From Chitinophagales bacterium (GTDB taxonomy: Bacteria > Bacteroidota > Bacteroidia > Chitinophagales > UBA10324): a DNA stretch of 64,000 nucleotides. Position 1 is the stretch's first letter. Every line of letters starts with the position of its first letter. The stretch lies in contig JAIBAY010000011.1 of assembly GCA_019694975.1 (NCBI GenBank), forward strand, positions 31,447 through 95,446. The letters run 5' to 3'. A model generated the notes under the pieces. That model was not told the origin of the DNA, made no database searches, and worked only from the letters and a program-made list of their open reading frames with translations. Both the position numbers and the translations under genes were made by a program. Positions 36,942-46,986 of the stretch are shown here, piece after piece.

Positions 36942-38360
36942 ATGAAATTTTCATTATCATCCCTATTGCTGTTGCTTGCTCTTGTATCAGCCAGGGCTCA
37001 GCAACCCTGCGGCACTTCACTGACTGAAGATATGAGATCGCGGCTCATTGCGTACAACCTGTATAAACAACAATATGCAGTTTCGCAAACGGAACGGGTA
37101 GCACGATTTGTTCCTGTTCAGTTTCATATTGTTGGAAAAAGTAACGGATCCGGCCATTACAGGCTGGCATATATCTGGCCTTTGCTCTGCGAATTAAATG
37201 AGAAATACGCTTATGCCGGTATCTATTTTTATGTATATAACGACATCCATTATATCGATAACGACGACTACTATGTTCATGATTTCAATTCAGGAGATCA
37301 GATGATGAATCAGAATAATGTTGATGGCGTGGCTAACGTCTATATTGTTGACGATCCGGCCGGATATTGTGGATACTACACCTATGGTCCTGATGCGGTT
37401 ACCGTTGCCAAGTCTTGCAATGCTCCGGGAAGCACAACGCTGGCGCATGAACTGGGCCATTATTTTTCCTTGCCACATCCTTTTGACATCGTAGGTACGC
37501 AGGAAGAATTTGTGAATGGCAGTAATTGCAGTTATGCAGGTGATCTTTTTTGTGATACAAGAGCCGACTTCCTGGATTACCGTTGGAATTGTCCGTATAC
37601 TGGTTCCGATACAGATGCAAATGGTGATGAGTATGATCCGGATGAAACATTGTTTATGAGCTATTCTTATGATAATTGCCAGACCCGATTCAGCAATGAA
37701 CAAATAGCTGCGATGAATTATAATCTCACAAATGAACGTGCTTACCTGCTAAACCATCCGGCACCTGATATTTCACCGATAACCGGTGTGGTGCAGCTGA
37801 CTTATCCTATTGATTCCGTAAATGATGTGCCACATGATTTTGTTGAATTCAAATGGGAACCTGTAGCCGGTGCCGACTACTATCACCTGGAAGTAACAAG
37901 AGCCCCAACGTTTGGCTCTGAACCAACTGAAACGGATCTCATCGTGCATGGCACGGCATTCACAACTGGCCTCGAACCAAACAAGAAATACAACTGGCGC
38001 GTGATTCCCTTAAAAGATGGATATACCTGTACTGAATGGTCTCCTAAAGAAACATTCTTCACCATCTTGGGTACAGGTGTAAATACAGTTGATCCCATTT
38101 ACACCGGCCTCCACGTATTCCCCGGATTAGTAACTTCCGGCAAAACAGTTTCCATCTCCTTCAATGCATTAAAATCAGGCAATGCTGAATATTATCTGAT
38201 CTCTTCTCAAGGTATTATTTGTAAGAGAACTGCAGTAAACTGCATTGCGGGGGAGAATAACTGGAAAATGCCAACTGATGGATTGTCTCCCGGCATTTAC
38301 CTTATCATAGTTGCCGAAGACGGCAAAATCTACCGTGAGAAGATTGTTATTTCGAATTGA
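36942..38360 (+). CDS. Secreted M43-family zinc metalloprotease with T9SS tail
   Basis: 472 residues. A signal peptide ends ARAQ. The zinc site is H169-E-L-G-H173 followed by YFSLPH179 (HExxHxxxxxH), and LFMSYSYDNCQTRF supplies the Met-turn seen in M43 (pregnancy-associated plasma protein A-like) enzymes. A FN3-like domain (about 285-370, WEPVAGADYYHLEV) precedes a C-terminal tail of about 80 residues (VFPGLVTSG... ending KIVISN) for type IX secretion. The YNDIHYIDNDDYYVHDFN stretch is Asp-rich and might bind calcium. An extracellular or surface protease of unknown target. Confidence 0.88.
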   Translation: MKFSLSSLLLLLALVSARAQQPCGTSLTEDMRSRLIAYNLYKQQYAVSQTERVARFVPVQFHIVGKSNGSGHYRLAYIWPLLCELNEKYAYAGIYFYVYNDIHYIDNDDYYVHDFNSGDQMMNQNNVDGVANVYIVDDPAGYCGYYTYGPDAVTVAKSCNAPGSTTLAHELGHYFSLPHPFDIVGTQEEFVNGSNCSYAGDLFCDTRADFLDYRWNCPYTGSDTDANGDEYDPDETLFMSYSYDNCQTRFSNEQIAAMNYNLTNERAYLLNHPAPDISPITGVVQLTYPIDSVNDVPHDFVEFKWEPVAGADYYHLEVTRAPTFGSEPTETDLIVHGTAFTTGLEPNKKYNWRVIPLKDGYTCTEWSPKETFFTILGTGVNTVDPIYTGLHVFPGLVTSGKTVSISFNALKSGNAEYYLISSQGIICKRTAVNCIAGENNWKMPTDGLSPGIYLIIVAEDGKIYREKIVISN

Positions 38361-38376
38361 GCTAGTGCTGCGTTCT

Positions 38377-39282
38377 TCAGATTCCTATTTTATCCTCCAC
38401 TTCTTTTCTTTTTGCATGAAGTGAAACGAATTCAATAATCTTTCCCGCAATATTTACACCGGTGGCCTGTTCGATTCCCTTCAGGCCGGGAGAAGAATTT
38501 ACTTCAAGTATCAATGGGCCACGTGCCGAACGCAGTAAGTCAACACCTGCAATCTTAAGACCCAAAACTTCGGCTGCCTGAATGGCCGATTGTTCTTCAT
38601 CGGCAGACAATTGCACAACCGTACCGGAACCTCCGCGATGTAGATTTGACCGGAATTCACCGGCACGTCCCTGCCGCTGCATTGCACCTACTACCTGCCC
38701 ATCAATTACAAAAGCCCTTATATCAACACCATCTGCTTCTTTGATAAATTCCTGTACCAGGATGTAGATGTCCTGCCCGAGAAAGGCTTCAATGATTGAC
38801 CTGGCACCACGGTCAGTTTCTGCCAATACCACGCCGATGCCTTGCGTACCTTCCAGTAATTTTATGACCAGGGGCGTTCCGCCCACCATCTTAATCAGGT
38901 CATCCACGTTCCTCGGATTGTCGGCAAATACGGTTTTGGGTATGCCAATGCCTGCACGGGAGAGCAACTGCAGACTCCGGAGTTTGTCCCTCGATCTTAC
39001 AATAGCTTGTGATTCATTGGCCGAGAAAATACGCATCATCTCAAATTGCCGCACAATAGCAGTTCCGTAGAATGTTACGGAAGCACCAATTCTGGGTACT
39101 ACAGCATCAATGTTTACTACTTCTTTCCCGCCAAAATGAATGGATGGCTTTGCTTTCTCTATAGACACATAACATTTGGTATGATCCAGCAATACCGGTT
39201 CATGCCCTGTTGCAAGAGTGGCTTCCAGCAGGCGTTTGGTAGAATACAATTTGGCATCTCTTGAAAGAATCGCGATTCTCAT
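38377..39282 (-). CDS. rimK: RimK-family ATP-grasp alpha-L-glutamate ligase
   Basis: 301 residues, the full RimK length. The N-terminal [18 protein letters not shown] and the ATP-grasp core ([55 protein letters not shown] with metal ligands Glu and Asn) are standard. RimK adds glutamates to the C-terminus of ribosomal protein S6 and can make poly-alpha-glutamate. The retropepsin-like zinc protease gene 105 bases upstream on the same strand matches the RimB-type partner known in pseudomonads, suggesting a modify/trim pair. Confidence 0.92.
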   Translation of the reverse strand: MRIAILSRDAKLYSTKRLLEATLATGHEPVLLDHTKCYVSIEKAKPSIHFGGKEVVNIDAVVPRIGASVTFYGTAIVRQFEMMRIFSANESQAIVRSRDKLRSLQLLSRAGIGIPKTVFADNPRNVDDLIKMVGGTPLVIKLLEGTQGIGVVLAETDRGARSIIEAFLGQDIYILVQEFIKEADGVDIRAFVIDGQVVGAMQRQGRAGEFRSNLHRGGSGTVVQLSADEEQSAIQAAEVLGLKIAGVDLLRSARGPLILEVNSSPGLKGIEQATGVNIAGKIIEFVSLHAKRKEVEDKIGI

Positions 39283-39387
39283 AGCTAATTCAATTCCGGT
39301 ATAATTTGAAAAATGATTTTATCAGCTGCCATTGCTGATTTCATGCATCGCCACCACCGGATTTGTTTAATTTTTTGTATCCCCATA

Positions 39388-39858
39388 CTATTTGTTTTTT
39401 GATGATTGTTTGTTCATCTTCAGCGTTTTCATCTTTTCCTGGTAAGATAAATTTCGTTTTGTGACATCTATTACAAAGCGGTCCCGTAATACTTTCCTGC
39501 CTATTAATACAGGATATTTCATGGATGAGCGATCTGTCAGTGCCAGTTCAATTACATACTTTTTACCAAACAGGCAGATGGATGTTTTAACAAGATAGCG
39601 GTATTCGACCTGCCCAAAAGAATTTTTAACCTGCTTGCTTTCGTAAACTTTACATTGCTGTGTCACTGATTTCTCACCGGCTGATAGTGTAAAGCGCACT
39701 GCATGCGCTCCATTCTGATAGTAGGCATGAATGTTTTCACAATGAATGGAAGAAGTATATGCACCACTATCTATTTTGGCATCAATATCAAAAATGCCCC
39801 ATTCAGGCAAATCAATTTTATCGGTTCTCCCAATAGTCAGTTTAGGCCTGTTTTTCAT
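39388..39858 (-). CDS. Retropepsin-like ATP-dependent zinc protease family protein (RimB-like)
   Basis: 156 residues. KIDSGAYTSSIHC is the family signature (DSGAYTSS), and YPVLIGRKVLRDRFVIDV is the second conserved block. Members were called ATP-dependent zinc proteases and include RimB, which trims the glutamate tails made by RimK. It precedes rimK in transcription order with a gap of 105 bases. The C-terminal basic tail (KMKTLKMNKQSSKNK) is unusual and may bind RNA or the ribosome (inference). Confidence 0.85.
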   Translation of the reverse strand: MKNRPKLTIGRTDKIDLPEWGIFDIDAKIDSGAYTSSIHCENIHAYYQNGAHAVRFTLSAGEKSVTQQCKVYESKQVKNSFGQVEYRYLVKTSICLFGKKYVIELALTDRSSMKYPVLIGRKVLRDRFVIDVTKRNLSYQEKMKTLKMNKQSSKNK

Positions 39859-40192
39859 CTTGTAAAGATTGTAAAATTTGTTTTTTTGCTGACAGATCTA
39901 AAAGTGCCTTCTTTTCAATCATTCAAACATTTAAATGAAAGACTTTCACAGGCATTAAACGGGTGGTTACGGGCTGCTTTATTCTTTCCAGATCACCAAT
40001 TAACTGCTACGCATGATTGCTTGAATTATTTTGCTATTTCCGGTATTCAGTCTTGCTATGAATCGCGGAATTTCTTGCCTATCGTTTTAAGCTTTTGAGA
40101 AGAATATCCGGTTTAATTCACCATGATTTTTTCAGTGTTCCCAGTAGTAGTATCTTTGGCCGCCTGGTGAGCAGCGGTAACAATCTAAGAGT
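39859..40192. other. 334-base divergent intergenic region between the RimB-like gene and mnmA
   Basis: It contains the mnmA -7 box (40151-40158). A plus-strand frame of 131 codons (39703-40098) overlaps the RimB-like gene and shows no family resemblance. Nothing else is seen. Confidence 0.5.
40151..40158 (+). promoter_or_regulatory. TAnnTTTG -7 box for mnmA
   Basis: TATCTTTG, 34 bases before ATG 40193; a clear -33 TTG is missing. Confidence 0.5.
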
Positions 40193-41293
40193 ATGAGCAA
40201 GCACGGTAAAATTCTGGTGGCCATGAGTGGCGGTATCGACAGCACAGTAGCTGCCGTGATGCTGCATCAGGAAGGATATGAAGTGGTAGGCATCACCATG
40301 AAAACATGGGATTACACTTCCTCCGGCGGTTCTAAAAAGGAAACCGGCTGTTGTAACCTCGACTCCATAAATGATGCGCGGCAACTGGCTGTTGACCTTG
40401 GATTTGCCCATTATATTGTTGATATCAGGGAGGAATTCGGTGATGCAGTCATTGAGAATTTTGTGGAAGAGTACATTGCCGGGCGAACACCAAATCCATG
40501 TGTGCTGTGCAATACACATATTAAGTGGACCGCGCTGATAAAGCGGGCCAGGCAGATGGATTGCGAATTTATTGCCACCGGCCATTATGCGCAGCTACGC
40601 GAAGCAAATGGGCGCTATGTTGTCTCCAAAGGGGTTGACACCTGGAAAGATCAATCGTATGTATTATGGGGCCTTGCACAGGAAAACCTGGCCATCAGCC
40701 GCTTCCCGTTAGGTGGATTCCATAAAAAGGATATCCGAAAGATGTGCACGGAATGGGGATATACTGATCTGGCAAAGAAGAGTGAATCGTATGAAATCTG
40801 CTTTATACCCGATAATGATTACAGAAGCTTCCTAAAGAGAAGAGTGCCTGGCTTAGAGCAAAAGGTGCAAGGCGGAAAATTCGTTACTGTACAGGGTGAG
40901 GTGATTGGTACACATGAAGGTTATCCTTTTTATACCATCGGACAGCGTAAAGGCCTTGGCATTGCATTGGGCAAGCCTATGTTTGTTACAGACATCATTG
41001 CCGAGACGAATACCGTCGTATTAGGAGAGGAGGAAGCACTCCGCCGTAGTGGTATGATAGTAGGTGGCATTAACCTGCAGAAATATGCCTCTGTACCGGA
41101 TGGGTTTCAAGCAATTGCAAAAGTGCGCTACAAAGATGCCGGCACACCTTGCAGGCTTTATAGCGCAAACGGAAAAATAAAGGTTGAATTTAACGTAGAG
41201 GTGAAAGGCATAGCACCGGGACAATCGGCAGTGTTTTATGAAGGTGATGATGTTATTGGTGGTGGTATCATTCATTCAAGCTTTCTATATTGA
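40193..41293 (+). CDS. mnmA: tRNA-specific 2-thiouridylase MnmA
   Basis: 366 residues. The PP-loop VAMSGGIDSTVAAVML binds ATP. NPCVLCNTHIKW carries the first catalytic Cys (C-x2-C), and KKSESYEICFIP the second Cys. IGQRKGLGIALGKPMFV and the C-terminal barrel match the family. It thiolates U34 of tRNAs for Lys, Glu and Gln. Its stop overlaps or abuts the next gene, which suggests co-transcription of the lipoprotein downstream. Confidence 0.95.
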   Translation: MSKHGKILVAMSGGIDSTVAAVMLHQEGYEVVGITMKTWDYTSSGGSKKETGCCNLDSINDARQLAVDLGFAHYIVDIREEFGDAVIENFVEEYIAGRTPNPCVLCNTHIKWTALIKRARQMDCEFIATGHYAQLREANGRYVVSKGVDTWKDQSYVLWGLAQENLAISRFPLGGFHKKDIRKMCTEWGYTDLAKKSESYEICFIPDNDYRSFLKRRVPGLEQKVQGGKFVTVQGEVIGTHEGYPFYTIGQRKGLGIALGKPMFVTDIIAETNTVVLGEEEALRRSGMIVGGINLQKYASVPDGFQAIAKVRYKDAGTPCRLYSANGKIKVEFNVEVKGIAPGQSAVFYEGDDVIGGGIIHSSFLY

Positions 41294-41304
41294 AGAAAAA
41301 GACC

Positions 41305-42021
41305 ATGGTTGAAAAACGCAAGCGGTATCCTGTTTTAACTATCTTGCTATGCATCTCGGCTTGTTGCTTGGTCTTTGCCTATTCATCCTGCAAGAAATCT
41401 TCCATAGCGCCATTGCCGGTCGATCAAAGTTATTTCCCGCTGACGACAGGCAAGTACATAATCTATGAAGTGGATTCTATAGTAATCAGTAACTTTTTTG
41501 ATACTACAGATACAACACATTTTGAATTAATGGAACAGGTTGATTCTCCTTACATGGATGCCGCCCATCAGCAGGCATACAGAATTATCCGCAGCAGAAG
41601 AAATTTACCGGCTGATCCTTGGATAATCACCGATATCTGGTCTGCCAAACTTACTGGTAATACAGCGGAAAAGGTGGAGGAGAATCTCCTTTTTGTGAAA
41701 ATGAATTTCCCTGTACTGCTGAATAAAACATGGAAAGGCAACAGCAAGATTGACACCGATAGTCCATTAGTTTACCTGGCGGATTGGGACTATCAATATA
41801 CGGATGTAAACATTTCACTCGAAGTGAATAACTCCACCTTTGATTCAGTGGTAACGGTTACGCAGCACAAGGATATCAATGCAATTCAAACAATTTTTTA
41901 CCAGGAAAAATATGCGAAGAATATCGGGCTGATTTATAAAGAAGAACAGAATATTGAAACGCAGCCGGGTCAATATCCTGATGGCTATATTTTAATAATG
42001 AAAATTAAAGAGCACAATTAA
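41305..42021 (+). CDS. Putative lipoprotein, function unknown
   Basis: 238 residues from ATG 41305; a TTG at 41290 would overlap the mnmA stop. The signal peptide ends in lipobox AYSSC followed by KKSS. The mature protein has a beta-rich look (YFPLTTGKYIIYEVDSIVI, FELMEQVDSPYMDA, KIDTDSPLVYLADWDYQYTDV). I recognise no characterised family. It follows mnmA after 11 bases, so the two are transcribed together although the functional link is not evident. Confidence 0.65.
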   Translation: MVEKRKRYPVLTILLCISACCLVFAYSSCKKSSIAPLPVDQSYFPLTTGKYIIYEVDSIVISNFFDTTDTTHFELMEQVDSPYMDAAHQQAYRIIRSRRNLPADPWIITDIWSAKLTGNTAEKVEENLLFVKMNFPVLLNKTWKGNSKIDTDSPLVYLADWDYQYTDVNISLEVNNSTFDSVVTVTQHKDINAIQTIFYQEKYAKNIGLIYKEEQNIETQPGQYPDGYILIMKIKEHN

Positions 42022-42147
42022 AGTCACCTTCCGTATTTCTTCGCTGCATTGTCTTCCTCTGACCAGCAAAGCATTGCAAGAATCAAATTGAAGTGCCTTT
42101 ATAATTTGGATTAAAAAACGGCAAGCTGTCTGAAAAAATGTTTTCCG

Positions 42148-42480
42148 TCAGCCACGCTGCATTTCCATTTCAAATCCATATTCTAATTCCACTTTACAAA
42201 TCCGGACTTTATAGGCGGCATACCATGCAGACTTCCCCATATTTTGTGCATACAGATGCTCACTGTTTTGCTTCCAGGCTTTGATGGCTTGCAGGTTTTC
42301 CCAGTATGAAACAGTAATTCCGGTTGTTTCGCGGGCAGTCTCCATGCCTAGATAGCCGGGCTGCAGGGCCGCAAGCAATGCCATCTTCTCCGCCATAGCT
42401 TCATAGGCTGGATCATGTTCCGTTAATAGAGAGGTAAAAATTACAGCGAAATATGGCGGCAAAGGCGTAGCGGCAATCAT
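42148..42480 (-). CDS. Antibiotic biosynthesis monooxygenase (ABM)-fold protein
   Basis: 110 residues from ATG 42480 (a TTG at 42507 would add nine). The pattern YFAVIFTSLLTEHDPAYEAMAEKM, QPGYLGMETAR, GITVSYWENLQAIKAWK matches ABM/dimeric alpha-beta barrel proteins. These are often small monooxygenases or heme/quinol-related enzymes; the function of this one is not inferable. It converges on the lipoprotein gene. Confidence 0.78.
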   Translation of the reverse strand: MIAATPLPPYFAVIFTSLLTEHDPAYEAMAEKMALLAALQPGYLGMETARETTGITVSYWENLQAIKAWKQNSEHLYAQNMGKSAWYAAYKVRICKVELEYGFEMEMQRG

Positions 42481-42567
42481 GCGCGTCTCGGTTAAATTAT
42501 AATGCAAATGGTAACACCAGCAATGTATGGATACATCAAAGATCCGAGCTGAAGCCGCCTCACAGTG

Positions 42568-44667
42568 TTATTCGATAATAATTTTCCTCGATTCATGCAT
42601 TGAATTACCGATCACATCAACGAGGTAAAATCCTTTAGTCCACTTTGAAACATCAATGGATATTCCACTTTCATCGTCCCCGGCAATCGTCTGTTCATAC
42701 ATGAGTTGTCCAATCATATTGCTAATCCGGATAGTCGCTTTTTCCCTATTGCAGTCAAATGCAACATGCAATACATCGCTGGCAGGAACAGGATATACGC
42801 TGAGCGAAGGTAATGGCTCAACAGTTAACTCGCCCGCGTTTCTCTGCGGGGTAACAAATGTTTTTGTTTCCGAAATGGTTGAAGTCACCAATGGAGCTTT
42901 ATGACAAATGGTCTTAATATTCCATTCATAAGTTGTTGCCGGCAGCAATCCCAATATTTTAATTTTTGGCGCTTTGATGTTCTTGGATATCCAGGCGGAT
43001 GATCCGACCGGACGGTAATTGACCAGGTAGCTGATGGCACCTGTAGCAGGCTGCCAGCTTAAGATCATTTTATCCGGTTTCTTCGTTGCCTTCATAGTGA
43101 AAGCAGAAACACGGCTGCAGGGATTCCAGTCAAACTTAAAAGTCCTGTAACTCTTCTGGCCTGATTCGTCAAAAGTCATTTCCCAGACAATATTCTTATT
43201 CATGTCAACTTCCGTCATATTGGGTATCCCCTTATCAAACACAATGGTTCCCCAACTGATCATAGTGTTTCCGTTAGGCAAACGTTGCGCATTTCCCGAG
43301 GCACGTGCAAAAACCTTATTTCCGTTAACATCCGGATGTTCGTAAAACCAAATGAGCGTAGCCACTTTATTTACTTCATCCAGCTGATATTCTTTGGCAC
43401 TGGAGATCTGGTTAGGCAGGTAGTTCCCGTTGTTCAGAATCGTGATATTGCCGTTAGCAATTCTTCTTACATCATGTTGCTGGCGAAAGTGCTCTGGAAT
43501 ATTATCATTCACAAAAGTAAACTGGTTGTTTTCTCCGCCCATTCGCCATATAATATCACCGGTTTGCCTGTTGATTTTTGTCACTTCATCCATGCTGCGG
43601 CTGGAAATGAGAAGATTTCCGTCAAAGTCTCTTTCCACGGCATTGCCGTGAACATAATCTACCTGGCTATTGGTGAGGGGCGTAAATTGATTGGCATCCG
43701 TTATCTGGAAATGATCCCAGCTTCTCCATTGAAAGATCACTTCTTTGCTGGCATCCAGTTCCTGCACGATTAAGCCCTTTACATCAGCCACCGGGCTCCC
43801 GCCATAGGCCGTCATATCTATTGTCTGATCATCATATGCAATAACCAGGCTGTGCCCGTCGGGGAAGATCTGGAAATCATGCCCGTTTGTTTCCACTTCA
43901 TAACCATTACCGCACTGCACGGAATCGATCTCATTATAATTGGAATCGAGTATTTTCCAGAAAGAATTATTGTACTGAAAAAATGATAAGTAACCATTGT
44001 GATTGAGCTGAAAACCATGTCCACTGCTGACTTCATCACGGGCAAAAACCAGTGTTCCGTCATTTTCAATAATTGTCGGAAAGGAATTGGTATCGTCTGG
44101 ATCATTTTCATTCTGATTGCAATAGAAAATCCTGCCGGGTGAGGCATTGTTATTTACATTGATAACAAAGGTGGGAAAGGAGTCAGGTGTTTCGAAAAAT
44201 CCCTTTTCGGTGTTTATGGTTGGGTCGTAACCGAACGATTCAATAAAATTATCCAGCCGGCTTTGTTTGTAACGCTCTGCTTCCTCGGGTGATATGGCAT
44301 TCCTGATGGAAAAGGTGAAAGAAGTGCCATTGATTTTTCCACCATCAGCACTTCTTAATACCGGATAAACCGTGACAGAAACAGTTTCGCCATATGCAAA
44401 TTCCGGCACGGGATGAATAACTATCGTCTTTTGGTCATCTGATAGCCTGGCTTTCCAGGTATGCATGCCGGTAACTGATCCAGCAATAGTCAGTAATTGG
44501 TTATCACCGACAGTTGCAAGTTCGATTACTTTGCCGCTGTTGAGAATGATATTGGTTTGCGGGTTGTGATACTGTGATCCCGGCACAGGGCTGATAAAGC
44601 TGAATTGAGCTGTGCAGATGCCAATGGAGAAAAAGCATAATAGCAGAGTAGTAGCAATTCTGTTCAT
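42568..44667 (-). CDS. Secreted arylsulfotransferase-like (ASST) propeller protein with T9SS tail, paralogue 1
   Basis: 699 residues. Signal peptide ending CTAQ, an Ig-like (SbsA-type) domain (about 25-130), then an arylsulfotransferase-fold propeller (about 155-530) of the Arylsulfotran_2 type. YVHGNAV (His340), ISSRSMDEVTKINRQTGDIIWRMGG and the FRQQHDVRR block (His398) are the conserved elements. An FN3-like domain (about 535-610) and a tail (VYPVPASD..., ending KIIIE) for type IX export follow. ASST enzymes move sulfate between phenolic donors and acceptors through a sulfo-histidine; a role here is inferred from fold. It is the last of three tandem copies in transcription order. Confidence 0.85.
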   Translation of the reverse strand: MNRIATTLLLCFFSIGICTAQFSFISPVPGSQYHNPQTNIILNSGKVIELATVGDNQLLTIAGSVTGMHTWKARLSDDQKTIVIHPVPEFAYGETVSVTVYPVLRSADGGKINGTSFTFSIRNAISPEEAERYKQSRLDNFIESFGYDPTINTEKGFFETPDSFPTFVINVNNNASPGRIFYCNQNENDPDDTNSFPTIIENDGTLVFARDEVSSGHGFQLNHNGYLSFFQYNNSFWKILDSNYNEIDSVQCGNGYEVETNGHDFQIFPDGHSLVIAYDDQTIDMTAYGGSPVADVKGLIVQELDASKEVIFQWRSWDHFQITDANQFTPLTNSQVDYVHGNAVERDFDGNLLISSRSMDEVTKINRQTGDIIWRMGGENNQFTFVNDNIPEHFRQQHDVRRIANGNITILNNGNYLPNQISSAKEYQLDEVNKVATLIWFYEHPDVNGNKVFARASGNAQRLPNGNTMISWGTIVFDKGIPNMTEVDMNKNIVWEMTFDESGQKSYRTFKFDWNPCSRVSAFTMKATKKPDKMILSWQPATGAISYLVNYRPVGSSAWISKNIKAPKIKILGLLPATTYEWNIKTICHKAPLVTSTISETKTFVTPQRNAGELTVEPLPSLSVYPVPASDVLHVAFDCNREKATIRISNMIGQLMYEQTIAGDDESGISIDVSKWTKGFYLVDVIGNSMHESRKIIIE

Positions 44668-44808
44668 AAAGCGAATGGGTTATTTGATGGCTGGAAAAAT
44701 ACAGGAAAATTAATCAGCATGAAACATTCAGTCACTCATACTGATTAAGCTTAGCCGAATGCCAATTCGCTGTTCAGGTTCGGTTTGCATTTGTGCAATG
44801 ACCGGTTT

Positions 44809-46908
44809 TCAGTGTATGACCAGTTGCTGCATTCCGGTATGAGTGCCTGAAACTGCCTTTAAGCTATATATTCCGCCAGACAGGCCCGACAGGTTAATGG
44901 CATGCAGGTTACTGCCAGCCAAAGCCTTAAATTCTTCATAATGAACCACTTTCCCCAGCAGATCAATCACAGAAAGTCTCACAATATCACTTTCGGGCAA
45001 AATGATTTCCAGTGTTGTAGTGGTTGTTGCCGGATTTGGATATAGTGAAACGGATGCAAAGTCTTCTGTCAAATCTGATGTCCCGGTTGGAATTGAGTTG
45101 AACTGATGAACGGCTGAAATGGCGGAAGTATCTGTAAATTTTTCGCAGATGGTCTTCACACGCCAGTCGTAAGTAACTTCAGGAATAATGTTGTTAAGTG
45201 CGATAAAATTATCTGGTGTTTCAATTGAAGTCCAATCAGGTTCAGTAGCTAATTTATACTGGAAAATGTAAGAGGAAGAGTTATTGGCATCACCCCATGT
45301 AAGTAAAACGGAATCCTCAGTGATGAAGGTTGATGTTAAGGAACTGTCAGCCGGTACTGAGCAACGAACGAAATCAAACTTATAAGTTCTGTAACTCTTT
45401 ATGCCAGCTGTATCAAAAGTCATTTCCCAGGTAATATTTTTATTGTAATCAACTTCCGTCATTGAAGGGATATTCTTGTTCCAGTAGATAGTTCCCCAGC
45501 AAATCATAGTATTGCCGTTGGGCAGCCTTTGCGCATTGCCGCTGGCCCTGCCGAAAACATGATTATTACCAACGTCAGGATGCTCATAATACCAAACGAG
45601 CGTGGCGATCTTGTTCACTTCATCTAGATGGTACTCTTTTGCACTGCTGATTTCAGGCGGCAGCTTATTGCCATTGTTAAACAGTGTTATATTCCCATTA
45701 GGAATCCTGCGCGCATCATGCTGCTGGCTGAAATGCTGCGGGATATTATCGTCAACAAAGGTGAATTGATTGTTTTCACCACCCATCCGCCAGATAACAT
45801 CGCCAGTCTGACGGTTGATTTTTGTGACTTCATCCATATTCCGGCAGGAAATAATGGCATTGCCATCCAAATCCCTGCTGCAGGCATTGCCATGCACATA
45901 GTCAACCTTGGCATTCGTCAGCGGAGTCCACTGGTTGGCATCGGTGTATAGAAAGTGATCCCAGCTTCTCCATTGGAAGATGACATCTTTATTTGTGTCC
46001 AGTTCTTGTAAGATATATCCCTTGACAGTAGCATTCGGAAATCCTCCGTAAGCAGTCATGTCCACAATCTGGTCATTGAAGGCTTGCACAAAGTAATGGC
46101 CGTCAGCATACATTTGAAAATCATGGCCATTGGTTTCTGCTTCATAACCGTTTCCACATTGAACGGAATCTATCTCGTTAAAATTTGAATCCAATATCTT
46201 CCACCAGGCATAAGCATAACTGTAATAACTGAGGTAGCCGCTTTCATTGAGTTTGAAGTCATGTCCATCTTTTCCCTCGTCACGCGCCCAATAGAGAGTG
46301 CCGTCATTTTCTATAATGGTTGGGAATGAATTAGTGTCCTCTTCATCAAGTTCCTGCTGTGTGCCGAAAAAAATACGGCCGGGAGCAGCGTTGTTATTTA
46401 CGTTAATAACAAATGAGGGAAATGAATCAGGCGTCTCAAATAATTCCGGCTGCGGATCAGTGATAGGATCATATCCGAATGATTCCTTGAAATCTTCCAA
46501 CCGGTATTGGCTGAACAAAGCCTTCTGCTCCGGGGTCACTTCTTTGCGTGTTTGAAAACTGAAGGAAATTCCGCTAATCGCATCTCCATTCACCGTCTTC
46601 AGATTGTTGCTCACCACCACATACACATTTTCATCATAAGCAAAGACCGGAACAGGGTGGATGACAACCGTTTTGTGATCGTCGGAAAGGCGTGCCTTCC
46701 ACGTATGGTTGCCGCTTACAGAGCCTACAATGGTAAGGAGGTTGTTTCCCTGTACAGAAGCCTCATCAATCAACTGCCCGTTGAGCAGGATGATGTTAGT
46801 TTCAGGGTTATGGTAAACAGATCCCGGCATTGGGCTCACGTAAGTAAATTGCGCGAAAGCAAATTGTATGGACATTGCCAGTACGAAGAATGCAACCGTT
46901 ATTTTCAT
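44809..46908 (-). CDS. Secreted arylsulfotransferase-like (ASST) propeller protein with T9SS tail, paralogue 2
   Basis: 699 residues with the same layout as its neighbours. Signal peptide MKITVAFFVLAMSIQFAFAQ, Ig-like domain, propeller with YVHGNAC (His339), NRQTGDVIWRMGG and FSQQHDARR (His397), FN3-like domain (SYIFQYKLATEPDW), tail (LYPNPATTTT..., ending QLVIH). It is closer to paralogue 1 than to paralogue 3. Probably exported to the surface or medium. Sulfotransferase activity needs testing, but both histidines at family positions are kept. Confidence 0.85.
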   Translation of the reverse strand: MKITVAFFVLAMSIQFAFAQFTYVSPMPGSVYHNPETNIILLNGQLIDEASVQGNNLLTIVGSVSGNHTWKARLSDDHKTVVIHPVPVFAYDENVYVVVSNNLKTVNGDAISGISFSFQTRKEVTPEQKALFSQYRLEDFKESFGYDPITDPQPELFETPDSFPSFVINVNNNAAPGRIFFGTQQELDEEDTNSFPTIIENDGTLYWARDEGKDGHDFKLNESGYLSYYSYAYAWWKILDSNFNEIDSVQCGNGYEAETNGHDFQMYADGHYFVQAFNDQIVDMTAYGGFPNATVKGYILQELDTNKDVIFQWRSWDHFLYTDANQWTPLTNAKVDYVHGNACSRDLDGNAIISCRNMDEVTKINRQTGDVIWRMGGENNQFTFVDDNIPQHFSQQHDARRIPNGNITLFNNGNKLPPEISSAKEYHLDEVNKIATLVWYYEHPDVGNNHVFGRASGNAQRLPNGNTMICWGTIYWNKNIPSMTEVDYNKNITWEMTFDTAGIKSYRTYKFDFVRCSVPADSSLTSTFITEDSVLLTWGDANNSSSYIFQYKLATEPDWTSIETPDNFIALNNIIPEVTYDWRVKTICEKFTDTSAISAVHQFNSIPTGTSDLTEDFASVSLYPNPATTTTTLEIILPESDIVRLSVIDLLGKVVHYEEFKALAGSNLHAINLSGLSGGIYSLKAVSGTHTGMQQLVIH

Positions 46909-46986
46909 TCTTTTGGATTTTATGGAGGTGTTAGCTTCTTAACGCTCTTGATGATGAAACAAAATCTAAATGGAATTTTCACTTTT

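Noticed and set aside
36743..36943. 66-codon minus-strand frame upstream of the M43 gene
   Set aside because: It covers the promoter box at 36905-36912 and resembles no family; treated as intergenic.
39703..40098. 131-codon plus-strand frame upstream of mnmA
   Set aside because: Overlaps the RimB-like gene on the other strand, no recognisable domain, no clear start signal.
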